Positions 43,833-52,479 of a stretch of 64,000 nucleotides of DNA are shown piece after piece. The translations under genes and the position numbers were made by a program. How positions within the stretch are numbered: position 1 is the stretch's first letter; each line of letters opens with the position of its first letter. Location: assembly GCF_900108875.1 (NCBI RefSeq), contig NZ_FNYJ01000009.1, positions 62,001-126,000 on the forward strand, in the 5' to 3' direction. This DNA comes from Pseudomonas sp. NFR16 (lineage in GTDB: Bacteria; Pseudomonadota; Gammaproteobacteria; Pseudomonadales; Pseudomonadaceae). The notes beneath the pieces are model-generated. The model was given only the letters and a program-made list of their open reading frames with translations, was not told where the DNA came from and searched no databases.

Positions 43833-45113
43833 CTAGTTGGCTTTGACAGTCCAAAGCTGATCCAGCCGCGTCGTATAGCTCTGACTCATCAAATCGCGGC
43901 GCATCGCCCAACCTGGATCCTTGGGAACACTGGCCACCCGAAGCGTCCCCCTGCCCCATCTACCGTTAATGTCGTCCAGCACACTCATCAATGTATCGGC
44001 CATAGCCGGCTGCGAATGAGCGAAGAGGTCATCGGTAAACTCGCCTGGCTGACGCAGATCCATCAACAGCACTTCAGCTTTGCTGTACTTGAAGCCAGGC
44101 CTAAAGAGGCGATTAACCGCCTCGGTAGCAGCCTTCGTCATGAGCCGCACATCATTGGAAGGATACGGAAGCTCGACCAAAGCGCCATTCGCATACTTGG
44201 CCTCCTCAGGATTGAACATGCCCGTACGGATGCTCACGCGGATCTTCTTGCACAGTGAATTTTGCGCCCGAAGCTTCTCCCCCGCCCGCTGGGTATACGT
44301 GGCCACGGCCTCTTTAATCGGCTCGATGTCGGTCAGACGAGTGCCGAACATTCGGCTACAGCAGATTTCCTGCTTGGGCGGATCAGCCTCCCCGAGCTCC
44401 AGGCATGAAGTGCCGGCGAGTTCACGTGCAGTCTTCTCGATCACCACGCTGAATTTCTGCCTGAGCGTCCAAGCATCGGCCTTGGCCAAGTCCATCGCGC
44501 TCTTGATGCCCATAACTTCGAGGTGAGCTTTCATCCGCTTGCCTACGCCCCACACCTCGCCCACATCCGTGTTACGCAGCGTCCAATCACACTTGAATTG
44601 ATCGCACAAATCCACCACACCACCTGTCTTGTCCAGGAGACGCTTGGCGGTGTAATTCGCAAGCTTGGCCAGCGTCTTCGTACGAGCGATTCCCACCCCG
44701 ACCGGAATCCCTGTCCGCTTGAAAAGAGTCGCGCGTATGTGACGACCAAAAGCTGTCAGATCACCAGGAATGCCGGTGAGATCGGCGAAGGCCTCATCGA
44801 TGCTGTAGACCTCCAGCGCCGGCACCATCGACTCGATAATCATCATCACTCGCTCACTGATATCACCGTACAGCGCATAGTTGCTGCTGAACGCCACGAC
44901 CCCGTTACGACGCAAATGATCTTTGATCTGAAAATACGGCTGGCCCATCTTTACGAACGGCTTGGCGTCATAGGAACGCGCAATCACACAACCATCGTTA
45001 TTGCTGAGCACCACAATTGGCGTTTTGGCGAGATCGGGCCGGAAAACCCGCTCGCAGCTCGCGTAGAAGCTGTTGCAGTCGATCAGCGCAAAGACGGGTT
45101 TAGGAGTTGTCAT
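43833..45113 (-). CDS. rulB: DNA polymerase V catalytic subunit RulB (UmuC-like)
   Basis: The 426-residue product is a full-length Y-family polymerase: FALIDCNSFYASCERVFRP (metal-binding Asp and steric gate), VVLSNNDGCVIARSYDAKP, EVYSIDEAFADLTGI with the SIDE catalytic motif, a HhH region (VGKRMKAHLEVMGIKS) and the UmuC-type C-terminus. With RulA it forms an error-prone translesion polymerase induced by DNA damage, in Pseudomonas linked to UV tolerance. It overlaps rulA by 14 bp. In related strains rulB is a known insertion point for mobile elements; here it is intact. Confidence 0.95.
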   Translation of the reverse strand: MTTPKPVFALIDCNSFYASCERVFRPDLAKTPIVVLSNNDGCVIARSYDAKPFVKMGQPYFQIKDHLRRNGVVAFSSNYALYGDISERVMMIIESMVPALEVYSIDEAFADLTGIPGDLTAFGRHIRATLFKRTGIPVGVGIARTKTLAKLANYTAKRLLDKTGGVVDLCDQFKCDWTLRNTDVGEVWGVGKRMKAHLEVMGIKSAMDLAKADAWTLRQKFSVVIEKTARELAGTSCLELGEADPPKQEICCSRMFGTRLTDIEPIKEAVATYTQRAGEKLRAQNSLCKKIRVSIRTGMFNPEEAKYANGALVELPYPSNDVRLMTKAATEAVNRLFRPGFKYSKAEVLLMDLRQPGEFTDDLFAHSQPAMADTLMSVLDDINGRWGRGTLRVASVPKDPGWAMRRDLMSQSYTTRLDQLWTVKAN

Positions 45114-45531
45114 GATCGCGAACGCTGTACTTCACCACACCCCAGATCACCAGCTCATCTCCCTCCATCACGTGCATGGCCGGAAATTTAGGATTTTCCG
45201 ACAATAGAATCACTGCGTTCTCACGAAGATGCAGTCGCTTGCACAATGGCTCGGTATTGAGCGCGGCGATGACAATGTCACCCGAAACGGGCTCGACGCT
45301 TCGATCAACGACGACAAGGTCACCGGAATAGATACCAGCGCCCTGCATACTGTCCCCTTCGATTTTGACCAAGTACACGTGCGGCGCACGGATGTCGAAC
45401 AGCTCATCCAGCGAAATGTGCTTCTCGATGTGATCGGCAGCCGGAGATGGGAAGCCTGCCGGCACCTTGAACGAGTAGAGAGGCAGCTTTTCGCCGCCGT
45501 TTTCTAATGGGCCGAGGATTGTGATGCTCAT
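45100..45531 (-). CDS. rulA: UmuD-like self-cleaving protein RulA
   Basis: The 143-residue product is UmuD-like. It has a cleavage site at Ala-Gly in SFKVPAGFPSPA, catalytic Ser in VKIEGDSMQGAGI and catalytic Lys in TEPLCKRLHL, as in the LexA/UmuD Ser-Lys dyad. RecA-stimulated cleavage produces the active polymerase V accessory subunit. A LexA box lies 24 bp upstream of its start. Confidence 0.95.
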   Translation of the reverse strand: MSITILGPLENGGEKLPLYSFKVPAGFPSPAADHIEKHISLDELFDIRAPHVYLVKIEGDSMQGAGIYSGDLVVVDRSVEPVSGDIVIAALNTEPLCKRLHLRENAVILLSENPKFPAMHVMEGDELVIWGVVKYSVRDHDNS

Positions 45532-45554
45532 GATGCAAGCCTTGTCGTGAATTA

Positions 45555-45570
45555 CTGTACGTATATACAG
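45555..45570. promoter_or_regulatory. LexA (SOS) box
   Basis: CTGT-ACGTATAT-ACAG matches the CTGT-N8-ACAG LexA consensus. It lies between rulA and the divergent SRAP gene start, 24 bp from rulA and 61 bp from the SRAP ATG, and can control both. Confidence 0.9.
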
Positions 45571-45630
45571 TTAACGTTCTGCTTGGCTTTCGGTCAATCT
45601 CGTAAGAGCGAAAATTCGACAGGTGACATC

Positions 45631-45711
45631 ATGTGCGGACGCTACTCGATCTACGAATCGATGGATCATTACCTCAAGGAGCTTGCACCAAAGCAGTTGG
45701 TGATCAATGGC
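45631..45711 (+). pseudogene. 5' fragment of an SRAP (YedK/HMCES) gene
   Basis: The frame begins MCGRYSIYESMDHYLKELAP. The invariant Met-Cys-Gly-Arg, with catalytic Cys2 that crosslinks to abasic sites, identifies the SOS-response-associated peptidase family. Similarity ends after KQLVING (about 45711); the remaining ~200 residues are lost and the frame runs into unrelated sequence to 45813. It is divergent from rulA across the LexA box, a common arrangement in Pseudomonas. Confidence 0.8.
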
Positions 45712-45751
45712 GGTCAGCGAGCCGGTTGGAAGATGCATTTACACGCACTGA

Positions 45752-46150
45752 TTACCTTCCGATGGAAAGCACGGCCTCCCCTGTTCCGCGAACTTGAGTA
45801 CCATGCCCCATGAGCACGTACAGCGTGTTGACGCTCTCAAACAACAAACCATGTGTGAATGATTTCATGAAGGTCGTCCTGACCCAATCGCCACGCTGCC
45901 GCTTATTTAGACTGTGAAACAGAACATTGCTCGCGTACACGATCTGCGGCGAGAGTCCATCCTGGGCAAGGAACTGTCGAAATGCTTCGTCGACGTCCAC
46001 CTCGATGATTCTCCATTCTGCAACGATGCAGAAAGGCTTTTGCCCTCCGTGCACAGTTGCGACCGCGTCCTCCATCGATCCTGTGAAACCTTCAGATGGC
46101 GTTCCCGCATGGGTGAGCAATCCGGTCACCGTGTTGATCGCATCGCTCAT
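45752..46150 (-). CDS. Small protein, paralogue of 51625-52014 (family A, DUF6957-like)
   Basis: The 132-residue product shares a layout with the gene at 51625: FCIVAEWRIIEVDVDEAFRQFL (FCIVDEWVWLDLDAPDLVVEEL in the other), then NVLFHS...WVRTTFMKSFTHGLLFESVNTLYVLMGHG. The family appears restricted to Pseudomonas accessory regions; I recall it as DUF6957 but have not verified the name. No catalytic motif is visible. Small acidic alpha/beta proteins of this size in variable regions may be immunity-like. Confidence 0.75.
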   Translation of the reverse strand: MSDAINTVTGLLTHAGTPSEGFTGSMEDAVATVHGGQKPFCIVAEWRIIEVDVDEAFRQFLAQDGLSPQIVYASNVLFHSLNKRQRGDWVRTTFMKSFTHGLLFESVNTLYVLMGHGTQVRGTGEAVLSIGR

Positions 46151-46516
46151 TGCTTACCTCACTTGAGACATCCCATCGCGTAACCTTGGGAAAGCCTCAT
46201 CAAGCGTGAGGCCTTCTCGTTTTGAATCCAGTAACAGGGCAGTGTTTCGCAATGAGTCAATTCAAATCTCATTCACGGTGTCAGTCCCTTCGCCCGGGAT
46301 GGGCTGGACAGAAACTCGCCTGACCAAACCATCAACGTCTCGACGCGCCTGGAGATAGCCTGGTCGATCAGTCACTTCACTGGCATCAATCGAGACGCGC
46401 GCGTCCACAAATCGGAGCGTTTTCAGGCTTTCAGTGAGTCGATCACCGCCTGTTCTTCAAGGCAGATGCGCCTTGCTTGAACATCCACAGCATCGGCGTC
46501 CTGGTTAACCTCGAAC
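46151..46516. other. Short region with a possible leftward coding remnant
   Basis: No complete gene is supported. On the minus strand, 46460-46262 is open without a start codon and encodes coding-like sequence (TLRFVDARVSIDASEVTD, GLVRRVSVQPIPGEGTDTV), preceded by a stop. It may be the end of a decayed gene of the same class as its neighbours. Confidence 0.35.
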
Positions 46517-46804
46517 TCAATGGAGCACCCGTCCGTTGGTCATTTCGCCATTTTCATGCTGCCAGTGCACAACCACGTAAGTGCTCCCCGACCAGGTTTC
46601 GCAAAGTAGGTACCCCTCCGACAGAAACACTTTCTGAATCGCAGACGTCCGAATGTGCGCCCCCTGCCGGAAGCGGCGTCTTGCATCGTTAAAGACTAGT
46701 CCCGTCAGGACTGGAGATCTGAATTCGGTGCAACACAAGTACCCCGTGATCGGGCACCCAAAATCGACTCGTTGTGCCACTAACACGCTGGATGGAACCC
46801 CCAC
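46517..46804 (-). CDS. Small protein, family B member 1 (95 aa)
   Basis: The product shares a pattern with those at 46855 and 52117. It has GYL(C/L) followed by RSPVLTGLVFNDARRRFRQG, I(R/H)TSAIQKVF, then GYLLCETWSGSTYVVVHWQHENG and a terminal VLH. It is soluble and has no motif that I can assign to an activity. Two members lie in tandem here, suggesting duplication within the island. Confidence 0.65.
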   Translation of the reverse strand: MGVPSSVLVAQRVDFGCPITGYLCCTEFRSPVLTGLVFNDARRRFRQGAHIRTSAIQKVFLSEGYLLCETWSGSTYVVVHWQHENGEMTNGRVLH

Positions 46805-46854
46805 TGCCTGAACCCCTTATTTTTCAAAATGCTGGAACAAGGCCAGCGGGCCTC

Positions 46855-47259
46855 TTAGTGAACTATGTCGAAACGATCCAGCGCGCCATTCTCATGAAGC
46901 CAATGAGCAACGACATAACGCCCACCATCGTCCGCCACCACCACTTCATAACCCTCCTCCCAATATCGATCGGATATGGGTGGAGTGTGGATAGGCAGCC
47001 CCTCTGGCAAGAGGTTGCGATGATCGCAAAAGAGCAGGCCTGTCATTCTAGGAGGCCTCTCCAACGCACAGATCAGGTAGCCGACGATGTCTGTATCCAG
47101 AACAGCCCTTCGCGCCCGCTCAACGACAGCGGGAAGTCGGTAGAACCTGAAGTCGTTCAGGGAAGCACCAAATGACTTAACCCAATACGTCGCCTTTAAG
47201 CCGTCCTTTTGCTCAGACATGACGCTTGAAGCCCAAGGCGCAGGTTCGACATTTTTCAA
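46855..47259 (-). CDS. Small protein, family B member 2 (134 aa or shorter)
   Basis: This frame has a TTG start at 47259 (AGAGG 10 nt upstream) or an ATG at 47220 (MSEQKDGL). It matches member 1 from GYLICALERPPRMTGLLFCDHRN through IHTPPISDRYWEEGYEVVVADDGGRYVVAHWLHENG to DIVH. Members 1 and 2 end in the same way (WxHENGxxxxxxVLH/IVH). The function is unknown. Confidence 0.65.
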   Translation of the reverse strand: MKNVEPAPWASSVMSEQKDGLKATYWVKSFGASLNDFRFYRLPAVVERARRAVLDTDIVGYLICALERPPRMTGLLFCDHRNLLPEGLPIHTPPISDRYWEEGYEVVVADDGGRYVVAHWLHENGALDRFDIVH

Positions 47260-47610
47260 TTCACGAGAACCTCTGCCGAATCAGCACGTGAAGGGCCATA
47301 GGACGGATTTAAACCACGGCGCTGCATCACCCGGATATCACCTCTATCGGCCCGAACCTATCTCGGCGCCCAGCAATAACGCCGGTATTGAAAGCGAAAT
47401 TCGCCCAAGTTCGATTTATCTATATATTGGTCGTGGATCGGTCGCATGACCGATGTCACGCCCCAATCAAGCCACCTCTAGCTCGAGTGCCACGCACAAA
47501 CACGTCGGCCCTCACGCGGCCTGCGCCCTGATCGTCTCACGACCAAATATATAGAGTTGAGTGACGCATGGCAAACGCGGCATATCGTCGGTTTTGTGAG
47601 TAGGCCCAAA
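47260..47610. other. Regulatory region with a distant inverted repeat
   Basis: No gene is supported. TCTATATATTGGTCGTG (47419-47435) is repeated in inverted orientation as CACGACCAAATATATAGA (47538-47555), differing by one extra base, with about 100 bp between. The second copy lies 56 bp before the XRE regulator start. Confidence 0.55.
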
Positions 47611-48069
47611 ATGTCCTTGCGTAACGCCTTGGCTTCAGCGCTGCAGCTTCTGAGAACAGAGCGCGGATTGTCGCAGCAAGACCTGGGTGGCAAGATCACC
47701 AGTCAACACATCAACCTGGCGGAAAACGGGAAGACATCCCTCACCACCGATTCGCTCGATGAGATCTGCAGATCGCTGCAGGTTCATCCAGTCGCCTTCT
47801 TGGCACTGATGTACGCGGCACACGAACAGACATCGGCAGCCGATGTCCTGGCGACCGCCCAAGCCGACCTGAATGCCATGGCGTTGCTCAACAGTGCGAT
47901 CAATGCGGCGCCGGAGAAAAAACCTCATCCGAGGGTAGCCAAGGCAGCGCAAGTCACCACTGCAGTTCAGGCACTGAAAGGTGCCGGCCACAGCCGTGTC
48001 GAGATTGCCAAGGTGTTAGGACTTTCAGAGCCAACTGTGAGACGCCACTGGAATCGTCCTCAGCCGTGA
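47611..48069 (+). CDS. XRE-type regulator with extra C-terminal HTH, copy 1
   Basis: The ~152-residue product has an N-terminal Cro/CI-type HTH (LRTERGLSQQDLGGKITSQHINLAENGK, about residues 12-65) and a C-terminal resolvase-like HTH (GHSRVEIAKVLGLSEPTVRRHW). The start at 47611 (MSLRNALA) is chosen by the domain start. It has the same two-HTH layout as the gene at 53335, so these are paralogues. It probably binds the inverted repeats just upstream and autoregulates. Confidence 0.8.
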   Translation: MSLRNALASALQLLRTERGLSQQDLGGKITSQHINLAENGKTSLTTDSLDEICRSLQVHPVAFLALMYAAHEQTSAADVLATAQADLNAMALLNSAINAAPEKKPHPRVAKAAQVTTAVQALKGAGHSRVEIAKVLGLSEPTVRRHWNRPQP

Positions 48070-48310
48070 ACCTGAATGTTCTCGCCCTGCCCGGAAGCCT
48101 GGGATGGGACGTCTGGAACTTCCCAGACATCCATACTAGAGCCGTCTGTACCCTGTCACCGCGCAAACGTCGTTCCCAAAAACTGAGAGGTGCCATGTAA
48201 CATTCTGGGCTCGCGGAAAGGAGAATCAAATGATCAGACTCCCCTTTCCATTCTGTAATGCGAGGTGAAGCTCTTCCCTTCATCTATTGCTGCCTAGGCC
48301 CCTGTCCTGC

Positions 48311-49456
48311 ATGACGATTTCACAGTTCTCCATCCCCAATGGAGCCATCAAGAAGAATGTAAAACGCATTGTTGACCACTGGATAATCGTCAGCGTAATG
48401 CTCAGCGGCGCCGCCACACTCTTCGGCTTTGCCATCTTGTCCACGTACCTGAACGCTATCGGTCTTCCCGGACTGTTCCCCTCGGCGCTGGACACCAAGA
48501 CCGCTCTCATACCCTGGATGCTGCTGGTCGGACTCCTGGTCGTCGCCTACATGTTCGTGCTCACCATGAACTCCTCGATCTTCGCATCGGGAGCCACGCT
48601 GTTTAACAAGCAACCCTATGCCCAGATCAAAATGGTCAGGATGCTTGTGCTGCCATTATTGGCTGGAGTCACCGTTCAGATGATCACCATCGTTTTGGAG
48701 ATCCACCCATTGCTCACCATTTTGGCGTCGGCCTTGGCGGAGACCGTGGTGTTCATCATGCTGATGCGCAGGGAAGACTTCAGCGCTGCAATCCATGTCG
48801 CGGGGTATTTGGCCCAACCTGAACGGGCCAAAACGTGGCAGGCCCGCTACGGTGCCTTACTTCCGCTTTTCATCGTGGTGTTTTCAACGGTGCTGTCAGC
48901 GGTGTTCCCCGTCCAGCTTGTGCTATCGACCTACCCCACGCCCGACGACTTTGGCAGCACAGTCAAACTGACCGTGCTGGCCATCTTCGTCTCCTGCTTG
49001 GCACTGGCTCCAGCCGTAGTATTCTTTGCGCTTGGGGACAACTTGTTAGCGAAAGTGCGAAACACCTCAGCAGTGCTCATGATCCTTACAATCGTTACGC
49101 TGAGCATGGCTCCTCGGACGTTCCCGGCCATGGTCTACCGAACTGCATATTTGATGGGTGTCAGAGAGACAACAACCACGTCCTTTCTCATCACCGATAC
49201 ATACTCGGTGGAGCGTTTCGATTCCGATTGGGGTGAAGTGACCGTCGACAAGGATCGGCCAGTGGTTCGAGGCTTCCCCCTGCTCAGCCTTGGCGACTTT
49301 CTTATCCTGTGCCCAGCCAAGCTGGTCAACACGGAACTCTCCCAATGGCCTTCGCGCTCCGCTGCATGCTTGGTGACCGACACCAAGACAGCAAGACGCG
49401 TCCCCGAGAAAATGGCAAAAAAAAGGTGGGACAACATTCAGATGTACAACGCGTGA
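48311..49456 (+). CDS. Polytopic membrane protein of unknown function
   Basis: The ~381-residue product from the ATG at 48311 has about six to seven membrane segments in residues 20-300 (for example IVSVMLSGAATLFGFAIL, WMLLVGLLVVAYMFVL, LLPLFIVVFSTVLSAVF, LAIFVSCLALAPAVVFFAL). A C-terminal soluble region of ~90 residues follows, ending KMAKKRWDNIQMYNA. No transporter motif is recognised. It appears in Pseudomonas integrative islands but its role is unknown. Confidence 0.7.
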   Translation: MTISQFSIPNGAIKKNVKRIVDHWIIVSVMLSGAATLFGFAILSTYLNAIGLPGLFPSALDTKTALIPWMLLVGLLVVAYMFVLTMNSSIFASGATLFNKQPYAQIKMVRMLVLPLLAGVTVQMITIVLEIHPLLTILASALAETVVFIMLMRREDFSAAIHVAGYLAQPERAKTWQARYGALLPLFIVVFSTVLSAVFPVQLVLSTYPTPDDFGSTVKLTVLAIFVSCLALAPAVVFFALGDNLLAKVRNTSAVLMILTIVTLSMAPRTFPAMVYRTAYLMGVRETTTTSFLITDTYSVERFDSDWGEVTVDKDRPVVRGFPLLSLGDFLILCPAKLVNTELSQWPSRSAACLVTDTKTARRVPEKMAKKRWDNIQMYNA

Positions 49457-49982
49457 TCTGAGCGGTGGGGCTTCGGAAGCCGCGATACGTGCGAGAGTGT
49501 GATGGCGGAGGCAGTGCCGCGAGAGGTGGTCAAGGTCGGGGAGGCCGAATCGGCCAGGTTGCCGAGATGAGCGGGCCTAGGGCGAGAAAAAAAAGATGAT
49601 GAACTCAACGAGGAGACCAGCGAGTTCATCACCTAAGGTCACAGGCTATTAATCGGCAAACTCGAAGCCAAAATCGCACCCGCTCCAGAAGAGTTTGTGA
49701 AGTGCGATGTTGGCCAAGCAAGGCAAGTGTCTGGTACCACTCAACCTCATTTGTCAGTCTGGCGATGCGGGGTAATTGGCCTACCCGACAAGTATGTCGA
49801 CTTTCGTCGCGCGTTGCGTTGGCCAAGCACGAAGGGGGATATCACCTAACACGAAGGGAGAATTTCCGGTGATGGGGTATCGATTTGGCTGGCGCTAAAT
49901 GCCAGATTGGCCGGCCAGCCTCCTCCAACGCCGGTAGTCGGCAAGTGTGCGGCATCGGCGTAGACTGCGCGTTTTTGAGCAC
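49457..49982. other. Non-coding stretch with leftward terminator
   Basis: No gene is supported. It contains a good leftward terminator at 49587-49630. Upstream of that hairpin (to the right) is only a 65-codon frame (49629-49826) without family similarity, so the terminator may belong to a small RNA or a lost gene. Confidence 0.45.
49587..49630 (-). terminator. Leftward intrinsic terminator without an evident gene
   Basis: Read leftward, GATGAACTC and GAGTTCATC form a perfect 9-bp stem with a 15-nt loop, followed three bases later by eight T (complement of 49587-49594). Confidence 0.65.
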
Positions 49983-50873
49983 ATGGATGTTGCAACGCCG
50001 GATCAGAAATACCTTTCGTTGCTGTCAGCGGCTGCAGATCTCTTTGAGCGATTCGCCCCCTTGTTAGGCTTCGCGGCACTCGTGGTATTCGTGCTGTTGA
50101 GAACCCGATCGTTATTTTTCGTGTTTTACCGAATCCAAAGCCTGATCGGCGGAGCCCAAGCATTCCATGATGAACGAGTGCAAAGGCATTGGAAGTCATT
50201 CGAGGACATGCAACGGCTCAACCTGTGGTTCGGTTTGAACCTGACTTCGTCACGCGCGATGCATTAACTGTTCGCCTGGATGGATCGGCACAATCTGAGT
50301 GTCGGTGAAATTTCCCGGTCAATGACGTTTTTTGATGCCAACAAACTCGAATTTACCTTCCCCAAAAACTGGTACTTGAAGCTTGATCTGATCTGGCAGT
50401 CGTCGGCATGGGTGATTTTGGGTTTCGGGGCGATCATGTTTTCCTGGTCGGACTATGCATTGCTGTACGTGAAGAAAATCCACACCCTGTTTTGGGTTGC
50501 TGGAGGGCATGCATACAGCGCCGGATACCCGATTAGCTCATACGTCGTTGACGCTGGTAGCTGGCACCTGCGCGATGACTACTGCCTTTTTACCAACGCA
50601 ACCGCGCCGCTCGCCGAAGAGTGGGACAAGCAGGTCATTTGTCACCTGGTTCTGGGCAATCGAGAAGATTATGTACAAGATGCGATTCAGAACCAGCACT
50701 GGTTAGGGTGGTTCCTTGCCGTTCTTTTTCTGTACGTTTCCTTTCGCCTAATGCGTTATCTGATCAGCAGAAAACTGGCGCACAACATCCACGAAAGAGT
50801 GACAGCTAATGCCCGGCAGAGATTGGTCAGGCAGGGAACATCAACGGGTCAGGTATCCGGCCCCCCCCTCTGA
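49983..50873 (+). pseudogene. Membrane protein gene interrupted by TAA (DUF6216-like)
   Basis: A single frame from the ATG at 49983 encodes MDVATPDQKYLSLLSAAADL, a membrane segment (FAPLLGFAALVVFVLL) and VQRHWKSFEDMQRLNLWFGL. It meets TAA at 50265-50267 and continues in frame with WMDRHNLSVGEISRSMTFFD, a second membrane segment (SSAWVILGFGAIMFSW) and a third near the end (WLGWFLAVLFLYVSFRLM). CAA to TAA would explain the stop. I recall the family as DUF6216 but have not verified the name. The second part has its own ATG at 50280 but poor initiation signals, so the gene is probably inactive. Confidence 0.75.
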
Positions 50874-50916
50874 TCCCGCTTGATGGGTGATAGATCACAT
50901 GACTCATTTCAAGGCG

Positions 50917-51615
50917 TTAAGCTTCTTGAGAGGTGTTCCGATCGATCACCGTCCGAGCGAACTGGACGAGGTCTTGAATTTTCCCGCGACCGGAGCGATC
51001 CAGGTGAAACCCCATAACGCCAGCGTCGCGAGGCCCATCGCGGTCACACCGTTGCGAATCTCCGATCATTAGCACCCGGCCTGATGTGTCACTGAAATAG
51101 TGGCCGGGTTCCACGCCGATCTGGTCGCAGATGAGTCGGTAAATACCGGGGTCGGGTTTCGTAACCCCCGCTTCAAAACTGAAAGCATAACCGTCCATAT
51201 GCGGGAAGATTTCTCGGACTTTTGGGCCATAAGGGCCGGCAAGGTTAGAGCAAATTCCGGTTTTAATACCAGCCGCGCTCAAGAGCGATATAGCTTCGAT
51301 TGCATCCGCATACGGCTCGATCGAAGACAGCTCCACCTCCAGTCTGCGGTAAAGCTCTTGGCGCCGCGACGGCGTCAACGCCACTCCAAGGGTTAAAGCC
51401 ATGTCATCGAGTGACAGGTTCGCCGTCATCGCGATGTGAAGGCTGTCGGATTTTAGCTCGACACCTTGGCGCCGGCCCTCACGAATCAACTCGCGGTACG
51501 GGTTCGTCCGTCGGCTGATGCGCACTATGGTACCGAACGCATCGAAGACGACGCCGCTGATCACGGCGTTGGAGTCGCTGGTGATTCGCTGCTTGCGGCT
51601 TTTGCCATGGCTCAC
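50917..51615 (-). CDS. HAD-superfamily hydrolase (HAD-IA type)
   Basis: The 232-residue product has the four HAD motifs: I in SGVVFDAFGTIV (nucleophile Asp), II in KTGICSNLAGPYG, III as KPDPGIYRLICDQIG, and IV in VLMIGDSQRCDRDGPRDAG. The cap lies between I and II. Members are phosphatases or dehalogenases; the Asp-Ala-Phe-Gly-Thr form of motif I occurs in both. It forms a leftward set with the family A gene at 51625, the two separated by 9 bp, suggesting co-transcription. Confidence 0.9.
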   Translation of the reverse strand: MSHGKSRKQRITSDSNAVISGVVFDAFGTIVRISRRTNPYRELIREGRRQGVELKSDSLHIAMTANLSLDDMALTLGVALTPSRRQELYRRLEVELSSIEPYADAIEAISLLSAAGIKTGICSNLAGPYGPKVREIFPHMDGYAFSFEAGVTKPDPGIYRLICDQIGVEPGHYFSDTSGRVLMIGDSQRCDRDGPRDAGVMGFHLDRSGRGKIQDLVQFARTVIDRNTSQEA

Positions 51616-51624
51616 CTCAAATAG

Positions 51625-52014
51625 TCAGAACTGGCGCACGACAGCCGAAAGGGACATCGACTTGCGCCGGCCATGCCCCAGCAGGACATACAACTTGTTC
51701 TGCGTCTGAAAAAACATTTCATCGGTGAAACGCAACAAAGGTGTCGAGCGAAACCAATGGGACTTGGAATTCGTAGAGCTATCGAATAGCACATTGAAGA
51801 CCAGCAGCATGATTGGCTGCATGCCCTCCAAAGCAAGCTCCTCGACGACAAGGTCAGGAGCATCCAAATCGAGCCAAACCCATTCGTCAACAATGCAAAA
51901 GCTGCGATCGGGGAATTTTTCCTGGGTGACCCGGATGGCTTCTTCAAGCTCGATATCTGCGCCCTGCATAACGGAGCTCGGGCCGATCATCTGCTGCACG
52001 TCAATGTCCGACAT
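51625..52014 (-). CDS. Small protein, family A member 2 (DUF6957-like)
   Basis: The 129-residue product is a paralogue of 45752-46150. It shares SFCIVDEWVWLDLDAPDLVVEELALEG-type spacing, VFNVLFDS..., WFRSTPLLRFTDEMFFQTQNKLYVLLGHG and a variable end. It is probably co-transcribed with the HAD gene downstream. No activity can be assigned. Confidence 0.75.
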   Translation of the reverse strand: MSDIDVQQMIGPSSVMQGADIELEEAIRVTQEKFPDRSFCIVDEWVWLDLDAPDLVVEELALEGMQPIMLLVFNVLFDSSTNSKSHWFRSTPLLRFTDEMFFQTQNKLYVLLGHGRRKSMSLSAVVRQF

Positions 52015-52116
52015 GGATTTTCCTTTTCCATAAATGGCGGGTTTGGGCCTTTTTGGCTTTGGTGAGTGTGGTTTTTGGAGCTTGGTGAGTCTGTGCTTTT
52101 TGCTCTCAGGAGGGGG

Positions 52117-52446
52117 TTATGCGTTCGAGTCAGAACCGTCTCGCGTCATCGAATAAATCACTGTCTGCTCAACACCATCGACCTCTTCAACCATGAACAA
52201 AAGGAAGCTGACGATTACATACCGCTCACCGCTGACGGTGACTGCGATTGAATAACCCTGATCCTCATCCATCGTCGCTATGTCATCGGTGATGACTGTG
52301 TCGCCGTTGCTCGATCGCTGGCGGATGTCGAAAAACATTGCGCCCTTGAAGCCAGCACCTGCTGGGCGAGCATCAAGCAAATAACCGCTGATCTTGCCTT
52401 CAAAGGTTAGCTTCGTGGCGTGTATCAGCTTGGCTGGAAAATACAC
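52117..52446 (-). CDS. Small protein, family B member 3 (109 aa)
   Basis: The product follows the family B pattern: ISGYLLDARPAGAGFKGAMFFDIRQR, GDTVITDDIATMDEDQGYSIAVTVSGERYVIVSF. The conserved WxHENG end is replaced by LLFMVEEVDG. It lies between a metallophosphoesterase gene (upstream) and family A member 2, so a family A/family B combination occurs twice in the window (45.7-47.3 and 51.6-52.4 kb). Confidence 0.6.
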   Translation of the reverse strand: MYFPAKLIHATKLTFEGKISGYLLDARPAGAGFKGAMFFDIRQRSSNGDTVITDDIATMDEDQGYSIAVTVSGERYVIVSFLLFMVEEVDGVEQTVIYSMTRDGSDSNA

Positions 52447-52479
52447 TTTAAGAACCTCTGTTCGGCGATCGCCAGCTAC

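Noticed and set aside
44523..45191. 222-codon rightward frame over rulB
   Set aside because: Antisense of rulB, which is certain from its catalytic motifs.
46262..46460. Leftward coding-like segment as a complete gene
   Set aside because: No start codon or ribosome binding site and a stop directly upstream; mentioned only as a possible remnant.
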